Assembly (NCBI GenBank): GCA_046765875.1
Contig: JBKPSJ010000077.1
Location: forward strand, 1-6,001
DNA: 6,001 nucleotides
From: DASRHY01 sp046765875
GTDB taxonomy: Bacteria; Actinomycetota; Actinomycetes; Propionibacteriales; Kribbellaceae
Direction of reading: 5' to 3'
Shown one piece after another: positions 5,144 through 6,001 of the stretch. The notes below the pieces were generated by a model. It was not told the origin of the DNA. It made no database searches and worked only from the letters and a program-made list of their open reading frames with translations. The first letter of the stretch is position 1. Each line of letters begins with the position of its first letter. Both the position numbers and the translations under genes were made by a program.

Positions 5144-6001
5144 GTGGGTCGTCCATACCGAGTGCGCGACATCGCCGTCCAGGCTGGGCTGAGCGAGACC
5201 ACCGTCGACCGCGTGCTGAACGGTCGCGGCAAAGTGAGCCTCCGCGCCACCCGCCAGGTGGAGCAGGCGATCCGCGACCTCGACCGGCAGCAGGAGCAGG
5301 TACGGCTGGGTGGCCGGACGTTCCTGATCGACCTGGTGATGCAGGCGCCGGACCGGTTCAGCGGCGCGGTCCGGGCCGCGCTCGAGGCCGAGCTGCCGGC
5401 GCTGCGGCCGGCGGTGATCCGGTCCCGGTTCCACCTGCGTGAGGCCGGCGACGTCGACGACCTGGTCGCCGTTCTCGACCGGATCCGGGCCAAGGGCTCG
5501 CACGGCGTGGTGCTCAAGGCGCCGGACGTTCCCGAGATCGCCGAGGCGGTCGACCGGCTGGTCGCCGCCGGGATACCCGTGGTCACGCTGGTGACCGACG
5601 TGCCGGGCAGCCGGCGGCTCGCCTACGTCGGGATCGACAACCGCGCGGCCGGTGCGACCGCGGCGTACCTGATCGACCGCTGGCTGGGGGAGGACGCCGG
5701 GAACGTACTTGTCACCCTCAGTCGCAACGAGTTCCGTGGCGAGGACGAACGCGAGATGGGGTTCCGGGCCGCGATGCGGTAACGCGCGCCAAGGCGTGCG
5801 CTGGTCGAGCTGACCGACACCGACGGGCTGGACGAGACGATCGGCGCGCTGGCCCGGGAGGCGCTGCGGGCCGACCCGGACCTGTGCGCGGTCTACTCGA
5901 TCGGCGGCGGGAACCTCGCGACAGCCGACGCGTTCGACGCGCTGGGCCGGACCTGCCGCGTGTTCGTCGCGCACGACCTCGACGACGACAACCGGCGGCT
6001 G
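5144..6001 (+). pseudogene. LacI-family regulator interrupted by an in-frame TAA; 3' end beyond window
   Basis: The first 212 codons encode a LacI-type helix-turn-helix (RVRDIAVQAGLSETTVDRVLNGRG, residues 6-29). They also encode half of a sugar-binding domain with the hallmark YVGIDNRAAGATAAYLI (161-177). A TAA at 5780-5782 follows GFRAAMR. The same frame stays open for another 73 codons to the window end and still reads as the second half of the domain: VELTDTDGLDETIGALAREAL, then VYSIGGGN and VFVAHDLDDDNRRL. The reading frame is unchanged, so one substitution (for example GAA to TAA) explains the break; no frameshift is needed. The GTG at 5144 is the first possible start, since an in-frame TGA lies at 5093-5095. 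It has no good ribosome binding site; a -10-like CATCCT at 5132-5137 would suit a leaderless mRNA. If real, the product keeps its DNA-binding domain but lacks much of the effector domain. A sequencing error is the main alternative. Confidence 0.8.

Noticed and set aside
5783..6001. Frameshift rather than nonsense mutation in the second regulator
   Set aside because: The downstream family-like sequence is in the same frame as the start at 5144, so no insertion or deletion is needed.

Overview
The window is high-GC DNA with strongly GC-biased third codon positions, GTG starts and AG-rich ribosome binding sites, which points to an actinomycete. The mix of LacI regulators, Gfo/Idh/MocA and TIM-barrel sugar enzymes, plus short intergenic repeats, would suit a soil genus such as Kribbella; the genus is inference only. 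No rRNA, tRNA, transposase, phage or CRISPR array was seen.

Layout. Positions 1-286 hold a dense array of about 18-bp repeats in both orientations, running into the 3' end of a minus-strand LacI-family regulator (253-1284). A divergent intergenic region carries a near-perfect LacI-type operator (1343-1360). Two plus-strand genes follow as a probable operon: a Gfo/Idh/MocA NAD(P)-dependent oxidoreductase (1394-2572) and a xylose-isomerase-like TIM-barrel sugar isomerase/epimerase (2616-3620). A 268-bp convergent intergenic region (3621-3888) is almost entirely repeats and hairpins. It separates the operon from a minus-strand phytanoyl-CoA dioxygenase-like Fe(II)/2-oxoglutarate oxygenase (3889-5043). 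After a 100-bp divergent promoter region comes a second LacI-type regulator on the plus strand (5144 to past the window end), broken by an in-frame TAA at 5780-5782.

Working model (inference): two regulator/enzyme modules lie back to back. In the first, a LacI repressor binds its operator and controls itself and a sugar or cyclitol oxidation plus isomerisation operon. In the second, a LacI-like regulator sits divergent to a dioxygenase and may control it. The substrates cannot be read from the sequence, and no transporter or kinase lies in the window. The points most worth a second look are the nonsense-interrupted regulator, the two intergenic repeat systems that share sequence modules, and the 18-bp hairpin whose single mismatch becomes a G-U pair only in the dioxygenase-strand RNA.
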